Source: Antitrichia curtipendula (Eukaryota > Streptophyta > Bryopsida > Hypnales > Leucodontaceae). Taken from it: a stretch of 64,000 nucleotides of DNA. Each line of letters begins with the position of its first letter. Position 1 is the stretch's first letter. The notes under the pieces are model-generated. The model saw only the letters and a list, made by a program, of their open reading frames with translations, was not told where the DNA came from and did not search any database. Below, piece after piece: positions 36,501-48,938 of this stretch. The stretch lies in NCBI GenBank assembly GCA_951230915.1, contig OX579636.1, forward strand, positions 33,663,567 through 33,727,566, in the 5' to 3' direction. A program made the translations under genes and the position numbers.

Positions 36501-39500
36501 TTGCTTAAGAAAAAATACAAAAACACATTGATATCTAAAGAGCTCTCGATCGATCTAAAATAGAAGAAATCATTAATTAACTGAGTTGAGTGTGCCAGTG
36601 GGTGGTGGATTTCATTACTGCAAAGCCTTTGAGATTCATGGAATTGCCTTCGGTGCTATTGGGATGTTGATGTAGGACCACTTGCTGAACCAATTGCGGA
36701 ACATAATGTCCTGCCATGCCAATCGATAAGAAGTTAGTTCTGAATTGATCAGCACTAGTAGAAATTAAAGTAGAAAACAGTGACTTTCCAAATGAACGTA
36801 CGGCGGTCCAGAGAAACAAAGCAAAACAAAATTGAAACGATTGTCTGAATCAACGCAAAACATGTCCAAATAAACACAACAGACTCTGCTAATTCATGTT
36901 CGAATCCAGCCGTCCGAAACAACAACTTACAACAAAACAAGCTGATTTGGGCACTTTTTCTGCTAGTAAGTGTGATTTCGATATGAGCTCAATAATGGAC
37001 GGTCGTAGTCATTAAAACGGTGGCTCCATTAAGATGCCACATCAAGTGCTCAAAGTTTGAAAGCAAGTGCCCAGAGCTTTGAAAACTAGGATTTTCAGTA
37101 CTGGTTTGATGCATGGATTTTGACGTGGACCTTGAGGGTTTTAATATTACAGGTAGTAGGGATAGATATGAAGTTCGACCGACGGACTGTAGTTTTTATT
37201 TGGGCGATTTGAAACTGCTCAGTTCCTCAAAAGTCAGCCGTTACTAATATCATGAAATTCCACCCGAGTTTCAATTAATATTGGGTTAGTAATTTTCATT
37301 TTCCCTGAAAAAACGTAAGTTGTTAAAGCATCCAAAACGTTGCTACAAATGTTTCAAACGTTGCTAAACCCTAAAATTCTAGTAGACAGTGATTGTAAAG
37401 GAATTCAAGTTTTTAGTAAACAAAGACTTTTGGGGTGGAGAACTAACCGCCATAGCTCTCTCCAACAATATACATATCATTCTTGGTGTACTCCGGATAG
37501 CTTTTGAACCAGTTGACCAAGAACGAGTAAGCGTCTGTGGCTGTATGTTCCGCATGACAACAAGGAATGGTTAGTTTATTTCTGGCGATATTTACTTTGA
37601 AAGAAATATTTCTTCCCACGTACCCCAAATTTACATATTAATTTATTTACTGCGATCTATGGAAATTATTATTTGATTAAACTGTGTGTTCAAACTTTCA
37701 GAGTCTCAGAATTTTGACATTCAATTGCCAAGAGCTCTAGCAACTAAGTAAGACTCGTATAAATCAGAGGTTTCAACCAAACCTGCGCCAATTTCACAGA
37801 AATTAAATCCGCCATTTCAACGAACATAGAACTGGCTTTGGATAATTTTTTTAAGCGAACGTGAATTTCATTAAAATGGCGGCATTCCGGAACTTTGGCG
37901 GGTTTACATCTATACCTGTCCTAGATGTTCACCTGTCCTAGATGTTCAGACAAAGTGGCGGATTTCATATGCCATTTTAACGAAATTGACGTTAGTGTTA
38001 AAAACCCCATATGAATTGAAATGCCCACCGTACGTACCTGTTTGTCCGTCACTGAAAGACGCATAGTCAGAACTGTTGCTCGAATACGAGAATCCCACAG
38101 CCACAGGAGATTCCACAAATACTACGTTAGCCGCTGCATGTACAAGATTAATTCATTTTCAGTCAAATGTAAAACCCCACAATATATATATTGGCTGTTG
38201 AAAGCCCAGTGTCTTCTTCGCAATGAACTTCCGTTTTATTTGTGTCAAAATTTTAAAAAAAAAGAAAAAAAAGCCCACTGTCCCATTCTTGAGGAGCCGC
38301 CTCAACACTCTTAGTCAGAAAAGGAATTTCGATTGATTTCTTATTGTGCAACAGCTAGCTAGAGCTCATGTCATGTAGGAATTTCAAAATCCTCCAGTAC
38401 AGTACAGTCACTCAGAAAGAAGGCATTCGCTGACCACTCGATCACAAATTCACTCCAGTTCACAAATGTAATTAAGTGAAGGAGATTTCTCACCACTGGT
38501 AAGAAATGTTTACAGGTCTCATATCTAAGTTAGCGCAAACGTAAATTTTTAGCACTGAGATTGTAGTACTAAATACGACTCCTGCATAAGAGTATTTATT
38601 TCAGCTTACGTAACTATTGATTGCAGAACGGAAGTACCAACTGTTACGTTGAACTTACAGCTCATAATTAGATATTAAATCTCCTGTTCATAGGGTGACG
38701 GAGACAGAACGCCCAGAAGTCCAGAATCAATTTTGAACCTCGAAATCAGCTTCGGAAAAAACAAAAACAAAAAACAAAAACAAAAAAACAACTCGAAATC
38801 AGCTTACCTCTGTTCCAGCTGTGTTTGTTGATTGTGAGATTTCCAGAGCTGGAGACTCGAAATGGACCTAACTCGGTTAACAAACCGTCACCAACCGAGG
38901 AGCACCCAGGTCCTACAAAGTACACCACAACAATTATAATCGTTCTCAATAAGCGTCGATGTATCCAAAAGGAATTTGCAGCAATTTTTTTTTGACCTCG
39001 GAGGGAAGTGTTCCTTAGGAATGCACATTCACGGGATTTGGAATTTTATTTCCCCGTCGTTTTACTTTCCCACTGTCTATACAAAACCTTGGTCCATGTG
39101 TGACAAAATTCAAACACCAGTAAACACCATAATTAATATCATGGGAAAAAAACTTGACTGTCCATAACTTACAAAATCCTCAACTGTTGAGGTCGACTTT
39201 GATCGAACTAAATTCAATGAAAAGGAAGGAAGGAGATCGATGCTTGCTGCAGCTCGCTCACCTCCATTAAACCAGAAAGCAAGTGGGAGAGACGCCGGGC
39301 TCTTGTGGTCGGCTTCTACAAACCAATAAAACAAGTGCTTGCTGTTGTCTTCCCCCACGTCGATGTAGCCTGCATACTGGTGGAACTTGACTGCAGGTTG
39401 GCCAGGCAAATCCTTCACTAGATGCTCCGGGATGACCCCTCCCGCCCTCTGGAAGCACGTCCCCACCAGCAGCACCAGCAGCAATATCCCAATCGCTATA

Positions 39501-39508
39501 ATTTCCAT
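33529..39508 (-). CDS. serine carboxypeptidase-like protein (S10), ten exons, complete
   Basis: A secreted or vacuolar S10 peptidase-family protein (serine carboxypeptidase or SCPL acyltransferase). Exons read in transcription order: 39508-39262, 38912-38808, 38133-38038, 37540-37448, 36710-36619, 36417-36133, 35220-35093, 34809-34708, 34060-33928, 33693-33529. Every junction has GT..AG and keeps frame; the total is 1446 nt and 481 residues, usual for the family. The N-terminus [15 protein letters not shown] is a signal peptide. An in-frame ATG 19 codons upstream (39565) is possible, but the inner one puts the hydrophobic core at the N-terminus. Seen motifs are the oxyanion-hole segment NGGPGCSS (81-88), catalytic Ser in GESYGG (Ser178), acidic motif GDFDGRVP (385-392) and His449 in RAAGHLVP. 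Several N-x-S/T sites fit the secretory route. The motif pattern is nearest plant class II SCPL proteins. GESYGG in place of the common GESYAG is a mild variant. Peptidase versus acyltransferase activity cannot be told from sequence alone. Confidence 0.93.
37858..37993. mobile_element. family F MITE inside intron 3 of the carboxypeptidase gene
   Basis: Ends AACGTGAATTTC and the complement AACGTCAATTTC are inverted repeats, continuing as GTTAAAATGGC-type sequence shared with the copies at 41339, 42668 and 48295. The interior has CCTAGATGTTCA twice. At 136 bp it is a shortened copy. It sits well clear of the splice sites at 38037 and 37541. Confidence 0.65.
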
Positions 39509-41256
39509 GTCTGTGAGGACTGTCTGGCGATGGTGCACCTCTTGTACACTCGATCGCTCGGCCACTCCCTCAGTCGCTTCTCATGACCAGTACTACGTTA
39601 TTACGGCAGTGAGTCCAGTTTTTGTCTCCACAACTAACGGTGCTACTACAATTGGGTCGGAGAAGCTAGCTAGGTTGAGTAGTAATGAAGACCTTGGCAG
39701 GTCTTGTACTGAGGATACCAGCCAGGGGGCTTATTCATTGAGGATCTAAGCTGCCTTGGACGCCAGATTCGAGAAGGTCGACTTCAATCAATGGTCTGGT
39801 TGGGTGCAACAACTTCAAGGTGGGCTTTCAACAGCCAATATTGTCGGGTTCTACAGGTTCAAGCTCTGCTCCATTTAACTAACATTTGGCGCATATACAT
39901 ATACATACAAATATCCCGCGTTGGAATCGACAACATGCACTAGCGGACAGAACATGCACATTTCCAGAAAAAAGAACTTTTCACGATCAAGGAGGTCCAT
40001 TACTCACTTGGTGCTGGCTCCCATAACTCCCATTTCGATTACCAGTCCTCCTCACTCAGTCAGTCTTCATAAGAGCTAATAAAGTAAGTAACAAATCACT
40101 TCCTAGCTATTTGAAAGCAGACTAGCGCTGAAATCAGCCAGCTAGCAGAGTTCAAAATTTAATAACCAATGAGCACTGTGTTGAGGAAACTAATCGATTT
40201 TCCTGAGCTCGCTCACGAAACATACTAGCTGCAGCTAACTTATATAGCTCTAGCCAGTTTCTGTTATCGATCTATCACCAGGTGAGCTGGCTGGCACCCT
40301 GTTCCCCAACAAGAATGCCATTAGGAAAGCTGCGTGCACCACCATGTTCCCCAAGGTGAAGCTCAAAAGAGCAAAGCCCATTAAAGCAGCGCAAAGCAGA
40401 GATTTAATCTAAAGTTATACTTAGTAAGCAACTGTCTGATAATTAAATTTACGTCACAAGTCCAACATGCTCCTAGCTTGGAAGCTAGCTAGCACCGAAT
40501 GATTGAGCTATCTATCTAGGTGGAGATCGGTTTGAGAGCCCAGCCTTGCAAGTGAGCTCACGTGCAGAGAAGTCAGAGGAGGAGCTAGAATGCTAGATCA
40601 CTCTAGCTTGCCATGGAAACGACGGAGGAAGGTGACGACGGCCGGTGGATTGGAGGGCCTGGTGGACGGCTAGCTAACGTAGCTAGTTGCACTTCGAAGT
40701 GGGTACCGGACTCCGAGGCCAAGTTGCCTTGGTAGGCGTGCAGCCTAGCTAACTTAAGCTCGGTTACAGACTGTTCAAGCTAGGTTTGCAGTCCAATCTG
40801 CCTGCAGCAGCAACAACTGGAGCTTCCGTCTTTCAAGAGCCTCCTGGCCATGGAGTGGGACAGAGGGCTACGAAGGGGATGGGTAGCTAGGGTGTACCAT
40901 CCCGGAACAATTAAGGTTCAGGCCACTCAGGAGTCAGGACGGGGGAGAGAGAGGACCTACCCGCGGATTGGGGTTTAATGGCTCCCTGGAAAACTCGACT
41001 CTGAGTCGTGGGACTTTCCTTGGACGGTTGGACCGCTCCAACGCGCAAAGCCACTCGTTTGGACGGTTGGATCCACTGTGAAGGTTCGACTAGAGGAGGA
41101 GAGGGTAGCTTGAGTGCGTGGCGGTCAACGTTATTGTGCTGGGGCTGAAAACACTGAAAACAGGTGAAACATGGTGAAGTGGATGAAAAATATTCAAAAT
41201 TATGGATGAAATTTTGGTAATAAGAAGGCGAGGCTTTTAGTTGAAATCTTGTATGT
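39509..41256. promoter_or_regulatory. 5' flank of the carboxypeptidase gene and spacer
   Basis: This contains the presumed leader and promoter of the minus-strand gene. TATA-like sequences on the minus strand lie near 40238-40246 (CTATATAAG) and in the TATGTATATG stretch near 39895-39910. The transcription start cannot be fixed. Composition is higher in GC and rich in GCTAGCTAGC. A 133-codon minus ORF at 40911-41312 has no recognisable motif and runs into the next repeat. Confidence 0.35.
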
Positions 41257-41260
41257 TTAA

Positions 41261-42117
41261 CCCCTAAAGGACCAAGGTACATTTGGGCGCAGAAGTTGTC
41301 CAAAACTACCACTTTTTAGGGTAGTTGGAAAAAAAATATGGGCAATTTCGTTAAAATGGCGGTATTCCATTAATTTGGCACTTTTAACAATTTAGACCAT
41401 GCACTTTGAAATGGTCTAAAATCTATACCTATCTTAGATTTCTGAAATTTATGACAGTCCTAGATTTTTTAAATTGTACGGTCTGGAATCTATATTTGTC
41501 CTAGATTCTTGAAATCTATAAATATCCTACATTTTTGAATTTATATCAATCCTAGATGTCACTTTTATGGTTCAGATTGGGCACTTTCAAAATGGCACAT
41601 GGAATACTGCCATTTTAACGAAATTGCCCATAAATGAAAAAAGATAGTTTAAAAAAAAATTCAACTATACAAATTTATGCTAGACTTCTTTGGGAATGTA
41701 AGGAAAAAATCTCAAAAACTTTGGCCACATGGATTGCAAGATTATAACACTTGAAGTTAGGAGGAATTTTTTTTTTTCCACCTTGCTCAAGGACCATTTA
41801 ACTTTAACTCCTTTTAGAGTGAGATTTTTAAATTACATATGTTTTTTTTTTAAATTTTCATCTTATATTATGTAAGTTCAAATTATAGAAAGAGTTTCTG
41901 CACATGGTGCTCAAAGTTGCCTAAACTACTGTAAAGTTCAAGGTAGCATAACGTTTGATCCAGGCACCCAATTAGAAAAAGATTCAGATTTTCACTGTCT
42001 AAGAGGTACACATTTACACATTGTGTTTAAATTTCATAAACCCGACCCAAAATGACTTTGTAGGAACAAACACAAGATTTTTTGTGTACATTGAATGGAT
42101 ACTTGGCCCTTTAGGGG
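41261..42117 (+). mobile_element. TTAA-flanked element with a nested MITE
   Basis: TTAA lies at 41257-41260 and 42118-42121. The ends CCCCTAAAGGACC and GGCCCTTTAGGGG are nearly perfect inverted repeats. The interior has a diverged family core ('catggattgcaagattataa'). A 292-bp family F element sits at 41339-41630; without it the element is about 563 bp. Confidence 0.85.
41339..41630. mobile_element. family F MITE copy 1, TA duplication intact
   Basis: Borders are TA at 41337-41338 and TA at 41631-41632. Ends TGGGCAATTTCGTTAAAATG and its exact complement form a TIR of more than 20 bp. The interior repeats a TCCTAGATTTCTGAAATCTA-type unit four to five times. It is non-coding. TA duplication fits the Tc1/mariner group. 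Confidence 0.85.
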
Positions 42118-42121
42118 TTAA

Positions 42122-42665
42122 GAAGTAGAGTTGCCTTATAGTAGTTGTCTTGGTCCCTCCTTCCCTATATCCAACATTATTTTTCCATTTATTTTAGAAC
42201 TTATGTTGGTTGATTCAAAGTTTGGTTGAGAGTGCTAATTCTAGATAGTTTAGGATTATTTCTTAAAATTATTTTTTGTACAATTTCTTGGTTACTGGAA
42301 AATGTACATTTCCATAGTATTCATGTAATCAATAGTAGGAAGTAGGTCTTAAAACACACAGCTAGAAGATAAAGGTATAGTTCAATATGTTGATATGGAC
42401 AATTAGTATCCATATGGGCTTTTGGATCCATCCTATTGCACTATAGTTCTTGCGCAGGGCCGTTTCATTACATGAGAATGTGCAATTACAGAAAAAGAAT
42501 ATTTCCAAAAGATAAAAAATAATTTTATTTTTTTGGTTTTGCCTACATGATCACTTGGTGTGCCACGCAGGACTAGGGACTAAAAAAAAATTCAATTTTT
42601 TTTCCTTCAAAAAACAACAACTTTCCCCCCTTACATTTGCACATTTGCCAAACGTCAAACAGCCC
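42122..42665. other. AT-rich spacer, no gene seen
   Basis: Nothing supported. Confidence 0.5.
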
Positions 42666-42667
42666 TA

Positions 42668-42970
42668 CGGGCAATTTCATTAAAATGGCGCTATTCTGCT
42701 ATTTTGGCGAATTTTATAGTTCAAACTAGATGATTTGAAATGTAAAATAGTTCTAGATGTCTAAAATCTATACCCTTCCTAGATGTATGAAGTCTACACT
42801 AGTCCTAGATGTCACTTTTACAATTCAAATTGTGCAATCTGAAACCTATACCAATCCTAGATTTCTAAAATCTATAGAAGTCCAAGATTTCTGAAATTTA
42901 TAGTTGTCCTAGATGGCAGTTTCACGGTTCAGACTGGACGGTAATACCACCATTTTAACGAAATTCGCCA
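42668..42970. mobile_element. family F MITE copy 2
   Basis: TA lies at 42666-42667; the right TA has decayed to TT. Ends CGGGCAATTTCATTAAAATG and the complement TGGCGAATTTCGTTAAAATG. At 303 bp it has the same TCCTAGATnTCT repeats as copy 1. Confidence 0.8.
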
Positions 42971-42972
42971 TT

Positions 42973-44776
42973 CCTGTAATGTATACGACCCCCTTTCTAC
43001 CAGTAAACTATTCAAAATTTGTTGCAAAGTGGTATTGTTGGAGGTGCTGATGAAATTTGACATTACGTACAAAACACAACCAAGTCGGCTCCACTTTTTC
43101 ATGTTCGAATTTATAAATAGATTTCCATGTTTCTATATACAAAAAACAATGTCCATAAACTGCTACAACTAAGAATTGTTCCGTTTTGCAAAAACAGTTG
43201 TCGCATTCTAAAGAGCAAGATTATTATTTGTTTAGAGTGGAATTTCGCTGCTTTGCGAAACAAAAGAGAGACCTATGAAAAGGTCATGACATGGAATATT
43301 AAAATATTAAAAAATCGCGGAACACAGGTCCAAAATCTGCACCTGCTCGGTTCGTCCACTTCATGGCGCGCATGTGCAGGGGCGAAGTTGTGAGGAGTCC
43401 GGGCAGTTGGAGCACCAATGTACGCACCCTAGGATTCCCCACTTGCATCCACGATCGCCCAAATTGAGTTCCAAAAAATGACGGATCGCCCTCAAATCTT
43501 ACTCAGGCTATGTGGGATCGATCGGACTCGTTGCCACCAATAGCATAAAATTCCATTGCACAACGAGGCAGATCGAGGCGCAGAGGGTCGGGTTCGATCG
43601 ATCGATCACAGTTAGAGTACGTCGGTACTCCTTGAATGATCGATCGAGGCTTTCTTAAGCTAGGGGACTGATCGAGCTCCTCACTTCTTCATTTCTCTCA
43701 GTCCCGCCGCCCACAACTAGCTTCTCCCACTACTTGGAGGTCATGGGCACCATTCAATTGCTCATGATGTACGTACTTGTTGGTCGAGTAGTGAGGAACT
43801 TCTGATCGAGCCTGCAATTGGATCAAACGCAAAATTTGCTTGCATCTACTACACCAAAGCAAACCGACAGCCGCACTCTGACTCCAGCAATTGCAAGAGC
43901 AGGAGGGACCGATCGAGTTGACTGTTCAAATTAATTCGGCACTAGCTTCCTTGCAGTGGCCAGGGGAATCGTGCAACTTTCGAGCGGAACACAGTCAAGC
44001 GCGCGGCTGCAGTTTTCGTTCGGAAGGGAGTCACTAGACTCTAGAGACGCGCTTTTGTTTTCCTTTCTAATTAAATGATCGATAAATTCGCCACTAGATC
44101 CTGCCTTTGTCGTTCATTCGGGGCCTAGTTTGTGTTCGATTTTCAGCCTTGTCAGAGCTCTTCATCGCATTTTAAGTTCACATTTTTGAACTGGTTGCCA
44201 AGATACCAAAAGTTGCATGCTCTTGTACGTAGATCATTACCCGGATCAGTAATGGATTTTGTTTCATGCATTGTTGAGGACTCTCGATCAATCTTAGCCG
44301 CGCTTCGCTGACTAGGTTCTTTCTTTTGACTTTTGGTATTGTAGATGAGATGACTCCGTATCTGAAGCGCGCGAAAGCTTCAGTTGACAACTTCAAACAA
44401 CACTCGCTGTTGATTTCTTCATGCAGCGATGGTGATTGCAAGGAATACTTGCATAAGGTTGAGGCACCAGTTGTCAACCACGCCCAACACCGAATTTGCA
44501 GGGGCGCAGTATTTCCAACCAAGGTTGGAACAGATTTCCTAGAGAAGCTTGTAATGTGTGTCTTGGGTCTTTTGTAAGGTTGGAACTAATAAGGTTATGA
44601 CACGTGTCTCAAAGTAGTGAGCAAGAAAGTAGTTCTTGAATGATTGGAATTGAAATTTTCTAGACATTGGCTTCTAGTGAAGTGCACTTTTTGACTTCCA
44701 AAATTCACAATAATTTCAATTTTGGGAATAAAATTCTGAAAATCTTGTTAAATTCCCATATTTCTTATCTTCCATT
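42973..44776. other. mixed-composition spacer, no gene assigned
   Basis: Between about 43430 and 44560 the DNA is GC-richer and holds many GATCGATC motifs, for example near 43518, 43604 and 43642. ORFs at 44326-44577 (plus) and 44178-44522 (minus) overlap each other and match nothing I know. This could be the flank of a missed gene. Confidence 0.35.
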
Positions 44777-45232
44777 ACAAAAAATCTCAGACCTCCAGAG
44801 GGCCGCTCTTGGACAGCTGAGAGGACCCCATGATTACATTTAGTTTCACTTAAAGATTGATTTTTTCCCTATAATCTCTCACCTTACATCATGATATCAA
44901 ATCACTGTTAGTGGTTCAAAATCCAAGTACAAGGTGTTAAACAATGAAGAATGAGATATTGTAATGCATCCTTAACCCAACCTAATTATTGCACACTTTG
45001 TAATCTAACCAAGTTGTGGAAAAAAAATGTGAAAAATAGTCCAATGACATCTATAGTTAAGAGTTTTTTTAATGTAATGCAAAATATTTAATTCATTGAT
45101 TATTGATGAGACTGAAGGGTGAAGAGGTTGTTTTTATAGGGAAATGAATTGTCCATGCTGAATCTTCAAAGGGTATGAGATTTTTTGAAGAGAGATCACT
45201 CATTGTCAAATGCAGGAATTATTTTCAAAGTC

Positions 45233-45590
45233 AAATTTTAGACCCCATTTAGGCATAGTAGCATAATTTTTTTCTAGAACCTTTGAACTAAAAAAAGTTG
45301 TATAAGTAATCTAATTTTTTTTTTCAAAAATCCTTTTGAGGTCTAGAGCCTTTAATAAAAAGTTATGAACAAAATTCTAAAAGAAGTTGGAAGGAAACTT
45401 TTCTTTGACATTTTTGAACACCCTCTCCGAATTTTGTTCATACCTTTTTATTAGAGAATCTAAACCTCAATTGGATTTTCAGAGATGAAAACTTGATTGA
45501 TTCTCCAATTTTTTTTAGTTCAAATTTTCTTGAAAAAATTCATTATACTATGCCTAAATGAGGTCTAAAACTCTACTTTGAATACAATTT
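45233..45590. mobile_element. family G inverted-repeat unit, copy 2
   Basis: GTCAAATTTTAGACCCCATT at 45233 pairs with 'aaatgaggtctaaaactcta' near 45565. Inner blocks around 45340-45470 also pair ('ccttttgaggtctagagcc' with 'ctaaacctcaattggat'). Confidence 0.55.
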
Positions 45591-46664
45591 CTGCTTTTCA
45601 CTTAACTATGAATTTTTTTATTTCTCTATTATTGATTTTGTTTAAATCAAAATGTTGAAATTAATCTTTTTTGGGACACTTAGAATTGTAGGTAGAATAG
45701 GGATATTTTAACATTTTGATTTTTAATAAATCAATTATAGTGAAATAAAATTAAATAGAAATTGGCCATTTGTGAGGACTTGATGGTGATGAGATTTTAT
45801 CAAAAAAATGAACTTGAAACCATCTTCAATGTTCATAAGTGTGCGTGCAATGGACTGAATGGAGCCCTTTTGAGGGCCTATTTGCACAAACATGAAAAAC
45901 ATAAAATAACGTATTTTTTGATGCCCTTCATATGGAACATGCCCCACTAGTGTGGAAATAGACCACCAAAATTTTAGCTCTACATCATTAAATTTGGGTA
46001 CTCCCCAATATTGAAAACAAAAAATTTCAAAAATGTGACAAATCAAAAAATTTGAATTTTAAATATAAAATGATTTCCAAATTTTTTTAAAGGGATACAA
46101 TTACAATTAAAATATCTAGAAATAGGTTATTAATTTTTGGCATTGGATTTTTAATTCAAAAGTTGTAGTAGAAGACAAAATGAGTTCAACAAAACCTTAC
46201 CAAAATTATTTGGTCATTAGAGAGAAAATTAGACCTCAGGAGGGCCGCCAAAAAGTGACCAAACTAGTCTATTAATTGAAAATAGGCAGCCTCACAAATC
46301 AGGTGTAGTGCATTGTTAGCTTGTGCAAGTTTCATGAAGGGCATCGGGACTCAGAAATGAGGGTGTAGCAAAGATATGTTTAATAATCACTAGCATCCGA
46401 TTACACAATGATTAGTTGACAAACGAAATAAATTAAGCCAAATGAAGTGGCTCTTGAAGCTAGTTACCGGATATAATAGAAATGTTGATGAATTTGAAAT
46501 AACTTCGCAAGCCATTTAGTTTAGTGTTTTCAAAGTTGAGATGGAGAGATATTTATACAAGTGGAGTACTAGTAGGTAAAATAATTCATGTGGGATATGT
46601 AAATTAGGATTAATAGGCGCACAACCGCTCATATTTAAGTGAAAAGTAAGAATTATGCTTAAAG

Positions 46665-47025
46665 TCAAATTTTAGACCTCATTTAGGCATAGTATAATGA
46701 ATTTTTTTCAAAAACATTTGAACTTCAAAAAGACGTAGAATTAATCTAGTTTTCATCTCCAAAAATCTATTGGAAGTTTAGAGCCTCCAATAAAATATTA
46801 CAAACAAAATTTGGAGAGGGTGTTTGAAAATGTCAAAGAAAATTTTCCTTCCAACTTCTTTTAGAGTTTTGTCCATAACTTTTTATTGGAGGCTCTAAAC
46901 CTCAAAAAGATTTTTGAAAATGAAAATTAGATTGCTTCTAAAAAAAATTTAGTTTAAAAGTTCTAGAAAAAAAATATTCTACTATGCCTAAATGGGGTCT
47001 AAAATTCAACTTTAAACATAATTTT
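46665..47025. mobile_element. family G inverted-repeat unit, copy 3
   Basis: GTCAAATTTTAGACCTCATT pairs with 'aaatggggtctaaaattcaa' near 46995. Its left flank (46600-46665) matches the left arm of the copy at 15733-17403. Confidence 0.55.
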
Positions 47026-47819
47026 TGCATTTGATAATGAATGATTTCTCTTCAAAATATTCCATACCCTTTGAGGATTTACCATGGACAATTGATTTCT
47101 CTATAAAAACAACCTCTTCACCCTTGATTCTCTCCAATTGTCAATGAATCAAGCCTTTCACATTGTTATTAAAGAAATTCTTGATAGTAAATGTCAGAGG
47201 ACTATTTTCGACATGTGTTTTTACCTCCATAACTTGGTTAGAGTACAAGGTATGCAATAATCTTGATTAAGGTGCATTACAATACCTTAACTCTAATTAT
47301 TTAATACCTTGTACTTGGATTTTGAGCCACTGACAATCATTCGACATTGCAACCTAAAGTGAGCCACAATGGGAGAAAAACTAATCCTTAAGTAAAATTA
47401 AATGTAATCTTGGGGTTGTTTTAGCTACTTTGGAGCAACCATCCGGAGGCTTGGGATTTTCTCTAATGTCTTTTTCACAATCACCTTGCTGAAGTATCAT
47501 TGGGACCTATAGAACTCAAGGTGAAATGCATAAAGTGCTCTTGAATATTAGGACATGATCAATGTCTAAATGCCAAAGAAATATCAAAGATGGATAAGTA
47601 CCAAGAGGGATAGGCCCAATTTGGGATGGAAAGAAGGTAATTAGTAGTGGAATCCATGTTGTAAACAAAAGAAGAATGAGAGGTTATATGTTGCCCATCC
47701 AACAAGCAACATTCGAACTATTGTGAGTGAAGAGATTCCTCGTGAGCTCTTGAAGTGGGCACAAATGGTTGTTATTTTTCATTTTCTTTTCTTTTATAAA
47801 CCTATGATGGAATATGATC

Positions 47820-48075
47820 ATATGCATTGGAGCATTTAGGTATAGTAGGATAACTTTTTTTTATTAAAACTTCAAACTAAAAAAGTTGTGAAATAGAGCT
47901 TATCTTCATCTCCAAGACACCATTTCATATTTTGAGCCTCTAATCAAAAGTTATGAACAAAATTTAGACAAGATGTTTTGAAAATGTCCGCTTTCCAAAA
48001 CCTCTTTGAACTTTGTCCATAAATTTTGATTGGAGGTCCAAAATCTCAAATGGTCTTTTAAAGATGAATTTCAAC
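47820..48075. mobile_element. family G fragment, copy 4
   Basis: It has 'catttaggtatagtaggat' and a paired inner hairpin around 47925-48060 ('gagcctctaatcaaaagttatg' with 'cataaattttgattggaggt'). The far terminus is missing. Confidence 0.5.
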
Positions 48076-48294
48076 TTGATTTTTTACATTAATTTAATTC
48101 AAAAATTATTTTAAAAATTATATAAAAGTATTGAAAATAGCATGACAAAGCACTTTTATTTATTGGCTCAAGAGTTTTGATTTTCCAAGAGTTCATGGTA
48201 AAAGTTTAGAGGTTGTGCATATTTTCAAATTTCATATTCTATGTCTAATTATTGACGAAACAGAGTTAATTCTAAGGTACACTAACTACACATA

Positions 48295-48665
48295 TAGGAA
48301 ATTTCATTAAAATGGCATATTATATGGTCCATTTTCAAAACACCCGGTCTGAATTGTAAAAGTACTATCTAGAAATGGTATAGATTTTAGACATCTTGGA
48401 CAAACATAGATTTAAAAAATCTATAACTAGTATGAATTTTCAAACCATGCGGTCTAAATTATAAAAGTGCCATCTAGAATAGATATTAATTTCAATTATC
48501 TGGAAATAGTATAGATCTCTATAATTTACGAATGGTATAGATTTCAAACATCTAAGAATGGTATAGATTTTAGATTCTAGGATAGGTGTACATTTCAAAC
48601 CACTTGGTCTAAACTGTAAAAAACTACCAAACTTGCGGAATGGTGCCATTTAATGAAATTCCCCA
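48295..48665. mobile_element. family F MITE copy 3
   Basis: TA lies at 48293-48294 and 48666-48667. Ends TAGGAAATTTCATTAAAATG and the complement TGGGGAATTTCATTAAATGG. At 371 bp it is longer than copies 1-2 because it has more AATGGTATAGATTT-type internal repeats. Confidence 0.75.
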
Positions 48666-48938
48666 TACATCAAATTTTGCAATATTAATGAAATCTTCAT
48701 GTCATATACCATCCCTCAAAAACACCAACCAATTTTTTTTAGAAATGGGCTGTTGGATACCGCTACATATATGCACTCCATTTGCATAAACATAAATACA
48801 TATACAATTTTTGACAATGACGCAAATTATCCCATTTTATTTGCTTAACAACTTGAGTTGAAACTGATATTTCAGCTCCTATATTTTAGAAAAATAATTT
48901 ATAAACTAGACTAGAATGCATGGCTTTAATTTTACTAA

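Larger units (their letters stand above)
44777..47466. mobile_element. large inverted-repeat cluster, family H with family G inside
   Basis: Outer arms of about 500 bp (44777-45290 and 46975-47466) are inverted copies. The left begins CATTACAAAAAATCTCAGACC; the complement of the right begins CATTAGAGAAAATCCCAAGCC. Further blocks pair in order ('cacttaaagattgattttt', 'caagtacaaggtgttaaa', 'gaagaggttgtttttatag'). Another H-like end (ACCTCAGGAGGGCCGCC) lies at about 46213. The interior holds two family G hairpins. There is no coding capacity. Long arms fit a Mutator-like foldback; nested insertion and rearrangement make exact units uncertain. Confidence 0.6.

Noticed and set aside
36890..36915. 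GTTCGAATCC resembles a tRNA B-box
   Set aside because: It lies in an intron of the carboxypeptidase gene, with no A-box, acceptor stem or anticodon arm around it.
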